Shown: positions 1 to 11,360 of the stretch, piece by piece | How the letters are laid out: every line of letters begins with the position of its first letter | How positions within the stretch are numbered: position 1 is the first letter of the stretch | Origin: Trileptium ribeirensis | Lineage: Eukaryota > Nematoda > Enoplea > Enoplida > Thoracostomopsidae | Assembly: GCA_030248225.1 (NCBI GenBank) | Contig: JASANE010024786.1 | Span: forward strand, 45,540-109,539 | Length of the DNA stretch: 64,000 bases | Reading direction: 5' to 3' | Made by a program: the position numbers and the translations under genes | The notes under the pieces: generated by a model | The model's input: only the letters and a program-made list of their open reading frames with translations | Told to the model about the DNA's origin: nothing | Databases searched by the model: none

Positions 1-276
1 GCTTAGTCTAGACGCAATCATGTCGGTCCATACCCATGAGCTGGAAGTGCTATTGACATTTTTCACCGTAAGAAGTCGCAAGTTTCATAACTCCCACTTG
101 TTAGTTCGTACACATAAGAACATTCTTGATCCTTTTTTTCGAATTGGTGTCACGTTTATTGATGCCCGGCAAAAATTTTATGGAAAGCACACTCATGTAG
201 TATTAGTTTTTATTTGACAATCGTTGTAGCCGGTGCCTATTTTTTAAATTTATTGTCAGTTTTAATGTGTTTCTAG

Positions 277-410
277 TGTGGTACGCATATGATCGATGAT
301 GATTTGGGCTTGGAACTTCGTGGTGGACGCGACGATCCATTTGTCGGAAGTAATACGCCAATTTATGTTAAATCGGTACTCAAAAGTTCAAAATTTGTAA
401 ATTATTTGCA
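277..410 (+). CDS. Dlg5: Dlg5-like scaffold protein, exon for first half of PDZ1
   Basis: Acceptor TTTCTAG precedes position 277 and donor GTAAGT follows 410. The 134-nt exon is open and ends in phase 2. It reads CGTHMIDDDLGLELRGGRDD, then an IYVKSV strand. LGLEL is the carboxylate-binding loop of a PDZ domain. The LGLEL...DDP...IYVKSV order matches the first PDZ domain of DLG5, a membrane-associated guanylate kinase scaffold acting at cell junctions in polarity and Hippo signalling (family knowledge). The exon joins in phase to 2675-2774, and the joined text aligns with the DLG5 PDZ without a gap. Exons upstream (N-terminal coiled coil) lie outside the window. The protein would be one of the long MAGUKs, with four PDZ domains, SH3 and guanylate-kinase-like domain, of which only part is here. 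Confidence 0.8.
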
Positions 411-2674
411 GTAAGTTTTTTAATAAATTAGTTTTTATTAACTTCGTATTTTAATTCCCAACTACCGTTGCGCCTTTAGTACAATAAATTCTAGAAAAAT
501 ACGTAATTTTTGTACCAAATCAACAGCTTTATAGAAAAGAAACAAATCCCATTATTACGTTTAATAGCTGAAAGGATATAATTATTATGGTCACCTATTT
601 GCGCCTTTTACTACTTTTTTTACGTCCAAGCTCAAGTTTACGACGCCGACGGTCTAAACAAATTTTTTACGTTTCTGCGTTATAATCTTGTTGGTGTTAA
701 TACATAGCTAGGCATGAAGATTCCGTTTCTAGTTTTTGCTTGTATTTCTTTTTTGTTCCTACTTTTTAATTATTAAATTCCAACAGTTTTACAGTAGTTT
801 GGAATTTGCCGACCTAGGTGCTTAGTATTTTTTAGTAATTTCTAATTGTCACAATGTTAGCGAAAGTTGTATTTCGAGAACTTGTTTTCCAATTTCATAA
901 TCGACGTTATCTGAGTCCAGAACACCAACACGACGAGCGAGCACTATGTTGCTTTTTATTTCGCGATTGCGTGCTGTCATATAATCTTCTGTATTCGTGC
1001 TTTCACGAATACACATACATTCTAACTTCTTGGAAGATCGTTCTGTAGTGTAACTAATGTCCTATTACGTGGAACCAAGCTCAGTTACGCTATTATATTG
1101 TAGTAAATTATGTATTTAAACGGACTTGTCGGAGCCAAGTTTTTGAATTTTAGGTGCATTCTACAACATAAGTAATCACCACAATAGAATATCATTATGC
1201 AGCTGCATAGAGATTCTCTTTCTCCTCAAAACGAGGTCGAGAGGCCCACATACCTTTTCTTTGGTTATGGAGAAATTTTCGTGTATTTCGGGTGTTATGT
1301 ACCTATTGTTAAACCCATTTTACATTATTCTAAAATATAGGTAACCGCAGCAATATCGCCTCACATGCATATGCAAAGAGCTCTTCTCTGTACAAAGTAC
1401 ACCCAAGAAGGCCAATATATTTTCGTTGGGTATGGAGGTTATACATTTTCAGTGGTAATTGAGATTCATCGAGACCATTTATTATAGAATTTGAAAATTA
1501 TTTTTTTTGTATTTGTTGTATTTTTCTGGTATAATACCGTAGAATGTGACAATCAACAGATTACTTTTAGTTCAAGGACCCGTCGCCCTGATTTACATAT
1601 TGTTAAAGAATTCTGTGTACCACAACACAATTTAACCGGGTTTTTAGGGCCCAATATTCTATAGGGGGCTCCCAGTGGTTGGGCCGAACCACGACGTTGG
1701 GGGCGCTAGGTCCACTTAGGGGAATGAATATTCAGGGAAGTTCACCAAAAGTACTGCTGTTGGAGTAATGGTGTTGTATTGAATATACGTTGCATATTGC
1801 ATTATTACTAATACAGTAAGTACGATAGCACACATAATAGCAGCGTATTGTAAACCTACAAACTATAATCCACGATATATAAGCATTATAAAAAGATCTG
1901 AACTGAAAAATAATAATTGTCCAGAAACTAGGCTCCCCACAGGACCAAAATTTAACCTAGGGGGCATTGAGGTGGGGCACCCAGCTCCAACCCAGAGGTG
2001 CTTGCGGGAAATTCCCCCTCCCTCCCCCTTTCCCCAATTACCTGGGGGAAACTGTATCTCCCAGGTCAAGCGGGGGGTCTCTTAAATGCATTTTTCGTGT
2101 TTTTCATAAATTTACAACATGTATATCGTTGTTTTGTGGCATATCTGTTATTTAAGTATTGAAAATGCATATTTATTAAGACTGCACTTCATTTTACTTG
2201 GGAGTTTGTCATACATAGTCGAAATATATATAAGGTGTAGTATTGAGTTTGGTTATAACCTTTTGTGAAAACGATAATTTTTGTGTTCCCTCAAAATATG
2301 GGGAGTCCTGGGGAGGTTGACCTGGGGCAGCCAAAGTTTACATGGGGAGAACCGCCGAAATCCTGGGCATCCCCTCCGCATCTGTGGAAAGCCCAGCGGA
2401 AAATACTTGCTTAAAAAGTTTAATGGTTGGCCTGCAGCCTGTTCCCTGCTAAAAACCCGCCTATGTTTGTTTATTTTGCATATTTTGATAGCAAAATGTG
2501 CAAAATCAGCAAGCTAAACGTGTTTTAAAATTATGTAGTGATTAGTGTGAGTCGAATCTTGTGCAATAATATATGAAGCAAATGACGGTATTCTCCCTTC
2601 TATTTATCTGCGAAGACGTAGTTTACCAGTTTGATGTTTTTTAAAGAACAATATGGTTGAACTTTATTTTTCAG
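411..2674 (+). other. Dlg5 intron, A/T-rich with a G/C-rich repeat block
   Basis: A 2.26-kb intron with no recognisable gene. It is A/T-rich except for a G/C-rich block near 1.63-2.42 kb, whose 1955-2420 part recurs in diverged form at 3815-4190. Short open frames here have no coding signature. Confidence 0.6.
1955..2420 (+). repeat. Dispersed repeat, copy A1
   Basis: Shares a series of landmarks in the same order with 3815-4190: a GGGGCACCC-like start, a CCAGGT...GGGGG block, a T-rich middle with GAAAATG(C/T)(A/G)TAT, a GTAGTATTGA(G/A)TTT block, then GGGAGG(T/G)TGACCTG(G/A)GGCA. The two copies are well diverged. No coding capacity or clear terminal repeats were seen. Confidence 0.5.
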
Positions 2675-2774
2675 TTCACATGACTGTTTATTGCAAGTCA
2701 ACAATATTGACGTGTCAAATATGGAAAAACGATCTGTTATTGACATTCTGCGCAATAGCAAAGAGTGCAAAATG
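2675..2774 (+). CDS. Dlg5: Dlg5-like exon, second half of PDZ1
   Basis: Acceptor TATTTTTCAG ends at 2674; a GTTGGT donor starts at 2775. Joined to the previous exon the frame continues SHDCLLQVNNIDVSNMEKRS and then VIDILRNSKECKM. This has the LLQVNN turn (the GD.IL.VN region of PDZ domains) and the alpha-B helix ending before VVKRRR of the next exon. Length is 1 + 33 codons, so the phase fits both neighbours. The splice matches the family so well that chance is unlikely, although the donor is not consensus. Confidence 0.78.
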
Positions 2775-3365
2775 GTTGGTTGGTTTTTTCGTAAAAGCAC
2801 ATTAGTTTATATTTTTAACATTTTGATATCCAACAATAACCTGTGCATGCGGTGAGCTGACATAAACTACTGTTTTCATCTCAAATTAAAAAATGATTCC
2901 GACAAAGTACTTGTAAACCCGTGATAGAATAACAAAATGCGAGTTCTTACAAGCTGAAATATGCAAAAATTCGCGTTCACAATATCGGTATTTGCAATTA
3001 GAATACACATACCTTTCTCCATTTCGTTCGTTTGTTCGGGCTTATCAAACGACGTACTGCGGACATCCATTCGGACAGATTGTGTTTGCGCGTCTATGAG
3101 CATTGAGTGTTACGTAACGGTGTGATTAAGTAATGTGGCTCAGGTGAACGCCGACAGCAAACTATTATTTGACTTGACAAAGCAACCCATGCTTACGCAC
3201 CTAAATTGGATTTACGAACAATATTGTTATTATGAAACTTTCCAGTTTTTAGTTTCCGATAGGTATTTTGGTTTGTGCTGTGAGCGTTGACGTTGGGCTT
3301 AGACTTTTGCCGTGGAAGCAATCTATGCCACAATGTTTCTGAGTTTAAATCGATTTTTGTTACAG

Positions 3366-3435
3366 GTTGTGAAACGTCGCCGCTTTGTGGGTATGAAAAT
3401 GATCTCTGCAGATTTTGGTCTTATTGACGGGAACG
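3366..3435 (+). CDS. Dlg5: Dlg5-like exon, end of PDZ1 and start of PDZ2
   Basis: Acceptor TGTTACAG ends at 3365; donor GTGTGT starts at 3436 (weak but usable). It encodes VVKRRRFVGMKMISADFGLI, then DGN plus one base. VVKRRR is the closing strand of PDZ1, directly followed by the opening of PDZ2, as in DLG5 where the two domains are adjacent. The exon is 70 nt and ends in phase 1, matching the phase of 4791-4894, where the split codon becomes Asp. Confidence 0.78.
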
Positions 3436-3814
3436 GTGTGTTTATGTTATTTAAATTCTGCGGAACCTGTAAAAATAAAAGGTTGTTTTATATTATTATT
3501 ATGTAGTTGTTACTTAATCGATAAAGACGATAAAGTATAAGTCTGTCTCCAAATTACCAAAGTTACATCTGGCGCATGGTCTAGGTGGTCTTGAACTACC
3601 GTACCAGGGAGGGCTGACAGCACATGTGCGGTGATTCTACACAGTTTATGCGGGTGATTTTCTGTAGCTGTAGGAGGAGCGACAATAATAGTGTAATATA
3701 ATGACTGACTGCAATTATGCATATATAGAAACGATTTTTAGACATGCACAGATAAAACAGGGGATATATTCTGGTTTCTTCACAAAATCAAAATCATCAA
3801 ATTCATCAAAATTT

Positions 3815-4190
3815 TACTGGGGTGCGCCGGCTGCAACCTGTGGAAACTGGAAAAAACCGTACCGCCAGGTTAACTGGGGGTTTATAATTTCATTTTTAGT
3901 TTTTTAAGCATTAGTAATTTTTTCGTCGTTTTTTTATTTATGTACTGAAAATGTGTATGTTGTCCGCGCTTCATTTTTCTATTAGGATCATTTTGTCATA
4001 ATCGAAGTATAAGCAGTAGTATTGAATTTTGCTAAGACAGTCTTTGTTAGGATGATCATTTTTGATGTCACTTCAAAAGACCTGGTTGTGTTTGGGAGGG
4101 TGACCTGAGGCAATCAAAAATTGACTTGGGCCATGACTTGACGGACCGCCCAATTTTTGGGAAAGCTTCAAAATCGGCCGCTTCCGCGGA
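3815..4190 (+). repeat. Dispersed repeat, copy A2
   Basis: Diverged second copy of the repeat at 1955-2420, in the same orientation inside the next intron. Shared blocks include the GTAGTATTGA(A/G)TTT stretch and the GGGAGG(G/T)TGACCTG motif. No open frame of note. Confidence 0.5.
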
Positions 4191-4790
4191 CAGACTAGAT
4201 GTTGCAGGCAATATTACATACTTTGAGAAAGTGAAACGTTCGGTAATTTCAGCTGTACAATAAATTACCTAGGGCATATATTGTGAAGGGGCCAGTGTAT
4301 TACTGCTAGACGTTTTTGAGACACGGCCAAATGGATGCAAAATATTATTTCGGGTATTGCGTTTTTGTCATTGCATACAATGATATTGCCATTACATACA
4401 TAATGATTATATTTAGTGTTGATTGGCAGCAACGTTATAGTTATAACGGGACATAGGTTACATTGGGGTACCTCTGGCCTGCTCGTTAGCTCTGAGTTCA
4501 GAGCTTATGGGTAATTTTGTAATTGGTTCTTAATTTTGTTTGCCAAAATGTAACTTTTATGCTTGAAATGCCGGTGAAATTAACCTGCATGCTAAGTGGA
4601 TTGCAGAATGTGCCAAGAATTCATGTATCGTTTTAAAAATAAGAACGATTAATGTTAATAATTTGGCTGAATCATTGAAACTAGGATTATGAAGCCCAAA
4701 CTGATAATTTTACCGGTGCGACTGCTTTTTATTTGTACGGATAGTGGGATTCATTTAGAGGGTGTTATTTTATTGCACTTTCTCGTTTAG

Positions 4791-4894
4791 ATTCGGGCAT
4801 CTCATTGGAAGACGGCGTGTATGTGACTAAAATCAAGCTTAGTTCGCCCGCTGCAAAAACGGGCACTGTGGCAATTGGCGATCGCGTCGTATAC
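4791..4894 (+). CDS. Dlg5: Dlg5-like exon, core of PDZ2
   Basis: Acceptor TTTCTCGTTTAG and donor GTAAGT flank a 104-nt exon. It encodes SGISLEDGVYVTKIKLSSPA and then AKTGTVAIGDRVVY. The DSGISLE(D/N)GVY stretch followed by SPAAK.G..AVGDR(I/V) is characteristic of the second PDZ domain of DLG5. This is the most family-specific exon in the window. It enters in phase 1 and leaves in phase 0, both matched by the neighbouring exons. Long frames on the opposite strand over this exon are shadows. Confidence 0.88.
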
Positions 4895-5168
4895 GTAAGT
4901 TGTCAGATTCAAGGAATATTTTCTACTCTCATGAACCCGATCTACGAGCAAGAACTGCCTTTGCAACGTTTCATTAGAATTGCAACATAATACAAGTATC
5001 AAAAAATGATCGAAGAAGCTATATACCTTCAGGTTTATCAGCCGAGGTTGTTTGAGTGACAATATGCACTTTCCGTCAAACATTAAATGCTGCTCGCTGG
5101 GAATGCTTAGGCAGCCGTCCTTTTTCAACGAATGTTGGAAATTCGTGTCACAGTAGTATTCTTGTTCA

Positions 5169-5357
5169 GGGGCGCACCCAGGATTTTGTGTGGGAGGGGT
5201 CCGGTGCCTAATTGTGGTCATAGTCTGCTGCTGGTTTATTCCGATATCCGGAAGTGAAAGTTTTAACAGGGAGATCCTCTTGATGAAAATTAAATTTACT
5301 GTTGACCCTGTCTTGGGGGGCGGTGGTCCGGACTCCTAGAATTCCTCAGAGTGCGCC
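5169..5357. mobile_element. MITE with GGGGCGCACCCAGGATTTT-type ends
   Basis: The left end GGGGCGCACCCAGGATTTT and the reverse complement of the right end (GGCGCACTCTGAGGAATTCT) form imperfect terminal inverted repeats, with G-run/CCGG blocks just inside each end. At about 190 bp it has no coding capacity. The end motif resembles a repeat type I have seen widely in invertebrate genomes (from memory). It lies in the intron after exon 4791-4894. Confidence 0.55.
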
Positions 5358-6049
5358 AAAGTTCTTTACTTACACAATAAAAGCGTTTAAATTTCTATAA
5401 AGCCTCCGCTTGCCTATAGGTTTTTAGGATTACTTAATGTAATGATAGCAACGCTATTTTATGTTGTGTACAATACATGATAGCTAAGGTCCTTCACAGT
5501 TAAACATATGTCCAAGTCGACAGATTGTTTCAAATTTTTGTATTATTTCGAACGCTTTCGAATTTTTAGCCACTGGTGTAAGGAATAAAGGCCCATAAAA
5601 ATTTGGGATGTACTGGATAATAATAACACGGTATCATTAATGTATTCTAGTGTATTACTGATGTATTATAACTTTTCTGGGGTTTTGACTAAGCCGAGCA
5701 ATCTCAGTTTTGGATCTTAGTTAAATTTAGCTACATTATGTAAATAGTTTGCATCATTCACAGAAAAGTGCGTGCAAGAATTGCACACCGCAAGCTATTG
5801 CAGCGACCATGTTGTAAGAAAACAATATTGTCATGGTATTGTTATTGCAAACATAGCGCAATCAATAGCACAAGTTAAAATATTGTTTCTACAATAACAT
5901 TGGCTTTTATTGCACTCTCTATAGCAGAAGCAAAAATATGGCCGCTACAATGATATTGGCTTGTGTTGCACAACCGCAGAACGGTCGAGTTTTTGCTGCG
6001 TCAAAAGCAGCTAGTTGTATTGTAGCAACGATATAATGCTCTCTGAGTT

Positions 6050-6712
6050 TGATAATGGTTCCCCCAGATTGATATGGGTGCCCCCTCCAGTTTGATATTG
6101 CAACACCTCTCCAGTTTGTCATTGGTGCCCCCTTCAATTTGGTATTGGTGCCCCGTCTAGTTTGATATTAGTACCCACCTTCAATTTGATATTGGTGTCC
6201 CCCTCCAGTTTGGTATTGGTGCTCCCTCCTGTTTGATATTGGTGCCCCTTCCAGTTTAATATTGGTACCCCTATTCAAATTTGATATTGGTGTTCCTCTC
6301 CAGTTTGGTATTGGTGCTCTCTCCTGTTTGATATTGGTGCTCCCTCCTGTTTGATATTGGTGCCCCTCCAGTTTAATATTGGTGCCCCCTCCAGTTTGGT
6401 ATTGGTGCTCCCTCCAGTTTAATGTTGGTACCATACAGTTTGATATTGCTCTCCCCGCCAGTTTGATATTGGTGCGGTCTCCAGTTTGATAGATGTGTCC
6501 CTCTCCAGTTTTGTATTGGTGTCCCCCTCGAGTTTTGCATTGGTGTCTCACTCCAGTTTCATATCGGTGTCTCCTTTCAGTTTGATATTGGTGCCTTCTC
6601 GAGTTTGATAGTGGTTTCCCCCTCCAGTTTGATATTAGTGCCCCCAGTTTGACATTGGTGCCCCCTTCAGCTTGATATTGGTCCCCTTCCAGGTTTTATT
6701 TTGTTTCAGTTG
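6050..6712 (-). repeat. 23-bp minisatellite, minus-oriented half
   Basis: About 28 degenerate units of the 23-bp motif whose plus-strand form is GGGGGCACCAATATCAAACT followed by GGA, here in reverse complement (CCAGTTTGATATTGGTGC). Confidence 0.85.
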
Positions 6713-6714
6713 GA

Positions 6715-8385
6715 GTGGGGGACCAATATCAAGTTGGAGGGGGCACAAATTTCAAACTGGAGGAGGGCACCAATTTCGAACTGGAGGAGGGCACCAATAT
6801 CAAACTGGAGGGGGACACCACTATCAAACTAGAAGGGGACACCACTATCAAACTGGATGAGGGCACCAATATCATACTACAGGGAAACACCAATATCAAA
6901 CTAGAGTGGGCACTAATATCAAACTGGAGGGGCACCAATACCAAACTGGAGGGGGGCACCAATATTAAACTGGAGTGGGCATCAATATAAAGCTGGTGAA
7001 GACGCTACTATCAAACTGGAGGGGGCACCAATATCAAATTGGAGGGGCACCAATATCAAAATGGAGTGGGCACCAATATCAAACTTGAATAGGACATCAA
7101 TATCAAACTGAAGGATGTACCAATATCAGACTCGAGTGGGGGCACCAATATCAAGCTCGAGGATGGCATCAATATAAAACTGGAGGAGACACTACTATCA
7201 AACTGGAGGGGGCACCAATATCAAATTAGAGGGGGACACCACTATCAAACTAGAAGGGGACACCACTATCAAACTAGAAGGGGACACCACTATCAAACTG
7301 GATGAGGGCACCAATATCATACTGCAGGGAAACACCAATATATCAAACTAGAGTGGGCACTAATATCAAACTGGAGGGGCACCAATATCAAATTGGAGGG
7401 GCACCAATACCAAATTGGAGGGGGGCACCAATATTAAACTGGAGTGAGCATCAATATAAAGCTGGTGAAGACGCTACTATCAAACTGGAGGGGGCACCAA
7501 TATCAAATTGGAGGGGCACCAATATCAAAATGGAGTGGGCACCAATATCAAACTTGAATAGGACATCAATATCAAACTGAAGGATGTACCAATATCAGAC
7601 TCGAGTGGGGGCACCAATATCAAGCTCGAGGATGGCATCAATATAAAACTGGAGGAGACACTACTATCAAACTGGAGGGGGCACCAATATCAAATTAGAG
7701 GGGGGCACCAATATCAAACTGGAAGGGGACACCACTATCAAACTAGAAGGGGACACCACTATCAAACTGGATGAGGGCACTAATATCATACTGCAGGGAA
7801 ACACCAATATCAAACTAGAGTGGGCACTAATATCAAACTGGAGGGGCACCAATATCAAATTGGAGGGGCACCAATACCAAATTGGAGGGGGGCACCAATA
7901 TTAAACTGGAGTGGGCATCAATATAAAGCTGGTGAAGACGCTACTATCAAACTGGAGGGGGCACCAATATCAAATTGGAGGGGCACCAATATCAAAATGG
8001 AGTGGGCACCAATATCAAACTTGAATAGGACATCAATATCAAACTGAAGGATGTACCAATATCAGACTCGAGTGGGGGCACCAATATCAAGCTCGAGGAT
8101 GGCATCAATATAAAACTGGAGGAGACACTACTATCAAACTGGAGGGGGCACCAATATCAAACTAGAGGGGGGCACAGTTATCAAACTGCAGGGGGCAATA
8201 ATAACAAACTGGAGTGGGGGCACCAGTATCAAACTGGAGGGGGCACCAATATCAAACTAAAGAGAGACATAAATATCAGATTGCAGGGGCATCAATATAA
8301 AACTGGATGGCCACCGATATCAAACTGGAGGGGGCACCAATAAGCAACTGGATGGGATCAAACTGGGGGCGCCATTATCAAATTC
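6715..8385 (+). repeat. 23-bp minisatellite, plus-oriented half with ~468-bp higher-order units
   Basis: The same motif in plus orientation, about 70 units. A marker variant (GAGTG(G/A)GCATCAATATAAAG) begins at about 6972, 7441 and 7908, followed each time by the same series of variant units. The array therefore carries roughly three higher-order repeats of 467-469 bp. The extra copies account for this half being about 1 kb longer than the minus-oriented half. Confidence 0.85.
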
Positions 8386-9407
8386 AGCAAGCATTATTGT
8401 TGCTACTATACCAACTAGCTGCTTTTGACGCAGCAATAACTCGACAGTGCTGCGGTTGTGCAACACAAGACAATATTATTGTAGGGGCAATGTTTTTGCT
8501 TCTGTTATTGAGGGTGCAATAAAAGCCAATGTTGTTGTAGCAGCAATATTTTAGCTTGTGCTATTGATTGCGCTATGTTTGCAATAACACAATGCCATGA
8601 CTATATTGTTTTCTTACAACATGGTCGCTGTGTACACTTCTCTGTGAATGATGCATTTAAACCTAAGCTATTTTATTTTCAATTGGAAACGTTGGCTATT
8701 CGCAACGAACTGCTTAGGGTATCGGGTTGCTTAAAATGTATATAACATAAGCTTTCAGGCTTCTGTTTGCAACGGAGTATGGTATGTCGCCCCGCTTTTT
8801 CTTGCTAACCGAATAAATACTTTTTTGTAAGCGTCGATAATTAACATTTTTTTATATCCGTATAGTGCATGTATTATTGAAATTAACTATAAAGGCCTCG
8901 AAATTCGATATGTAGTTAATACTAACAGGTATTAACACGGGCGCATACTGCATGTGGTAGTGGGCTCGATCCAGCATTGTGTCGACATTTTCTGAATGAC
9001 CTGAACTGTGTATCTCTGCTTTAGGTAATAATATTATTTAGTTGTGTTATATTTTGTGTAATCTTTTATTTTATGATTTAAATTTGTATTAATGTAATTC
9101 AGATACAGTGAAATCAACGAACACGAGATACGGGATGCGGAATATCGTTAATAATATAGTGTTATCCATGTTATGTATCATCATTGCATTCGGTCCTGCT
9201 GCAGTAATATTGCTTAGCTATTTTGCTATAGTGATTGAAGTTGGACGGGTGATTCGTCTCTCAATTACAGCTAACAGAAACTTTTGGATACTCTGTTGTA
9301 GTTGTGTTCTATTTATAGTGAGTATTGGTTTTAATATTTTTATTGTATAAATTAGTGTTGATTCAGTATTATTTATCATCTCCGTCATTGTCAACATTGT
9401 GTTACAG

Positions 9408-9678
9408 GTAAACGATATTCCGGTGTCGGGCAAAAGTGCTCGTGAAGTATCTGACCTAATCGCCGTCCTATCGAATTCGTTTCGCTCATTAACTGTGTTA
9501 AAATGTCCACCGTTGTCCTCTCCAACTACATGTTCATCGTCCTCCGCGTCAGTGCCACCACCATTCCCAATAAGCAGTACCGCGTCATCTCGTCACGCCT
9601 TTCCAATATCGCCTATGCATGGTTGCAGCAACAACAATGGTCTGTCACTATCGGCAGCTCATCAGGATCAGGTTTTAA
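9408..9678 (+). CDS. Dlg5: Dlg5-like exon, end of PDZ2 and linker
   Basis: Acceptor GTGTTACAG ends at 9407; donor GTAAGT starts at 9679. The frame opens VNDIPVSGKSAREVSDLIAV, then LSNSFRSLTVLKCPP. This gives the .VN turn, the alpha-B helix and the last strand of PDZ2. It matches the DLG5 order GDR(I/V)..(V/I)NGI...L.ECE.LLRS...SLTL.LLK (family knowledge). After PDZ2 it becomes a Ser/Pro-rich linker ending near HQDQVL. It enters in phase 0 from 4791-4894 and leaves in phase 1. Confidence 0.85.
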
Positions 9679-9771
9679 GTAAGTTGGTAGTGCAAAGCAC
9701 TGCGGGGTTGTTCGCCCTAGTAGTAGTGAGTTTGGTGATTAGTTAAATGATTAATGTTGATGAAATACATA

Positions 9772-10834
9772 CGGGGTGTCTACTACCTGAAAAAACCTAA
9801 AAACATGAAAAAACTTGATTTTTAGCAAAAATCCTGAAAAAAACCTGATTTTTTGAGGTCCGTAGTTATAAAATCGCCAAATACCTGAAAAATGACAAGA
9901 AATATCTGATTTTTTTCAATTTTTTTTAACTTCGAAATAATTTTCAGAAGTTATCAGGTTGTAGATGTCCCGTATAATTTTTTCTATTCCCTTCCTTGAA
10001 TTAATTAAACGCAAAATTCAATTGCTAATGACTCCGTCTTTCACAATTCCATATGTTGAGATTATGTTTCATTTCAGGTTGGCCGGTGGATGGCGTCACT
10101 GGTCTCCAGCAATGATTCTGCTTCCCTTCCCATCTCCATAATGATTAATTTATTATATATCTGAAACATGATTCGGTCGTACTTTCTCCTTTAAATAGAA
10201 TTATTTTCTTGCGAATGTGTCGAATTTATTCGAATTCGAACCCAATTTTTGATAATTTTGATTGAGACTAATGAATAGTTCTGCAAAGAGTTACTCTTTT
10301 TTGCGTGAATTTGGAAATATGGACCTAACGGCGAGTAGAAATGAATTGGTTTTGTTAGAAACATATTATCAGATTATTTTAGTTAGAAGGCATACGTATT
10401 ATCGCAAAGTCATAATATGCTTCTAAGTACGAATCATGTTTCAGATATTCTAAACATACCATAATTACTTATAACAATACATACCTACATCATGCCATCT
10501 TCAACTTTTTTTTGATACATGGCTCAACAGCAGTTTATTTCCCGAATTTCACTGGTTGCAAAAAGTTCCTTCTGATCTCGAAATTGCGCGCTGTACAGCA
10601 TGTAGCAAATCGTTTTCACTTGGCAATATGGGCATACAGGCCCTTCGTCGGCACAGCAAGGGCTCTGCTCATAACGCAGCTATAGCACTGACCACAGGAA
10701 CTCAGAGCATACCTTATAAATAGGTTGAAAACATGTGCTGAGGGTATTTAAATTCTGTGTGAAAAACCTGAAAAATTAACCCAAAAACCTGAAAAAACCT
10801 AAAAAATGGAGCGAGCCAGCCCGTAGATACCCTG
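9772..10834 (+). mobile_element. Internally deleted hAT-like DNA transposon
   Basis: The left end CGGGGTGTCTACTACCTGAA and the right end ...GTAGATACCCTG form terminal inverted repeats, with many CCTGAAAAAACCT-type subterminal motifs inside both ends. The 6-bp sequence TACATA abuts both termini as a target-site duplication (hAT elements usually make 8 bp). A zinc-finger gene fragment at 10492-10723 supports hAT affinity. The element lies in the Dlg5 intron between 9678 and 11322 and lacks a transposase catalytic region. Confidence 0.65.
10492..10723 (+). pseudogene. hAT-type N-terminal zinc-finger fragment
   Basis: An ATG at 10492 opens a short frame (MPSSTFF) that is broken by one base in a poly-T run near 10506-10513. 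Afterwards the frame reads DTWLNSSLFPEFHWLQKV, then CTACSKSFSLGNMGIQAL, RRHSKGSAH, and a stop at 10721. The F.DTWL start, C-x2-C, SLGNMG..AL.(R/S)H and final H form the zinc finger found at the N-terminus of many invertebrate hAT transposases and derived genes. The stop comes soon after the finger, so no catalytic domain remains. It is a relic, not a Dlg5 exon. Confidence 0.65.
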
Positions 10835-11321
10835 TACATAAGTTTATGACTAGCACATGGAAAAGGTATAGTATGTTACGGACGTGTGTGCTGCTCATTT
10901 GAAGTTCGCACGACGTTTATTCGAAAAATTCAGATTTTATTCGAGATCTGTTCGAAATTGTTAGCTCGCTTTTTATATTTTTTGTTGGAAAGCTATTCGA
11001 GATATTAGTATTAGAGTTATATTATTTAATCGAGTTTTGTGCGGATATATAATTTTTTTGATTTTACATGTTTACTCATGTTTACATGTACCTATTATTC
11101 TTGAAAGCATAATAGGTACCATAGGTACTGGCACATACATATTTTCTTGGGATCGCGGGAAGTCGGTCCCTGCTGAGGAATGTCGAGAAGCCAGATTACC
11201 AACCTTATTAAAATTGGTCTTTTTAGCTAAATAATTTTTAGTTTGTTGCTTACACTGTAATAACGTGTTATGAAATGCATTACTTTATGAAATTACTAAA
11301 CTGTCATTTTTATTTTAATAG

Positions 11322-11360
11322 AATGCGCTTCTTCCTACAACTGTACTAAGTACAGTTACG
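11322..11360 (+). CDS. Dlg5: Possible 39-nt Dlg5 cassette exon
   Basis: Acceptor TTTTATTTTAATAG and donor GTAAAC bracket 39 nt that join in phase to 9408-9678 and to 11541-12019, adding KCASSYNCTKYSY. Its length is a multiple of three, so the transcript stays in frame with or without it. There is no homology support, only splice signals and phase, and the Cys/Tyr-rich peptide is unusual for this linker. Confidence 0.35.

Larger units (their letters stand above)
5750..8655. mobile_element. Foldback-like element with inverted minisatellite core
   Basis: A 2.9-kb inverted-repeat element. The outer arms, about 5750-6045 and 8370-8655, are inverted copies starting TGCATCATTCACAGA. They share blocks such as the AGCGACCATGTTGTAAGAAA region and GCAGCTAGTTG..., which returns reversed near 8416. 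Between them lies a ~23-bp minisatellite whose units point one way to about 6712 and the other way after it. Long inverted termini made partly of tandem repeats are the layout of Drosophila FB (foldback) elements. No transposase frame is visible, so movement would need help. It sits in the 4.5-kb Dlg5 intron. The long open frames over the array are low-complexity by-products of the repeats. Confidence 0.72.

Noticed and set aside
4802..5221. 139-codon minus-strand frame over the PDZ2 exon
   Set aside because: Shadow of the real exon that runs on into a MITE; no domain.
6168..8047. Several 60-127-codon open frames over the minisatellite (repeated TNIKLEG / HQYQTGG text)
   Set aside because: They follow from the 23-bp unit lacking stops in some frames, occur on both strands, and shift frame with unit-length changes.
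6050..8385. Regular 23-bp repeats as a CRISPR-like array
   Set aside because: Units are contiguous without unique spacers and invert at the centre; the context is an animal intron.
11089..11122. GTACCTATTAT...ATAATAGGTAC hairpin as a regulatory element
   Set aside because: An 11-bp stem in A/T-rich intron sequence is expected by chance; no repeat or gene context.
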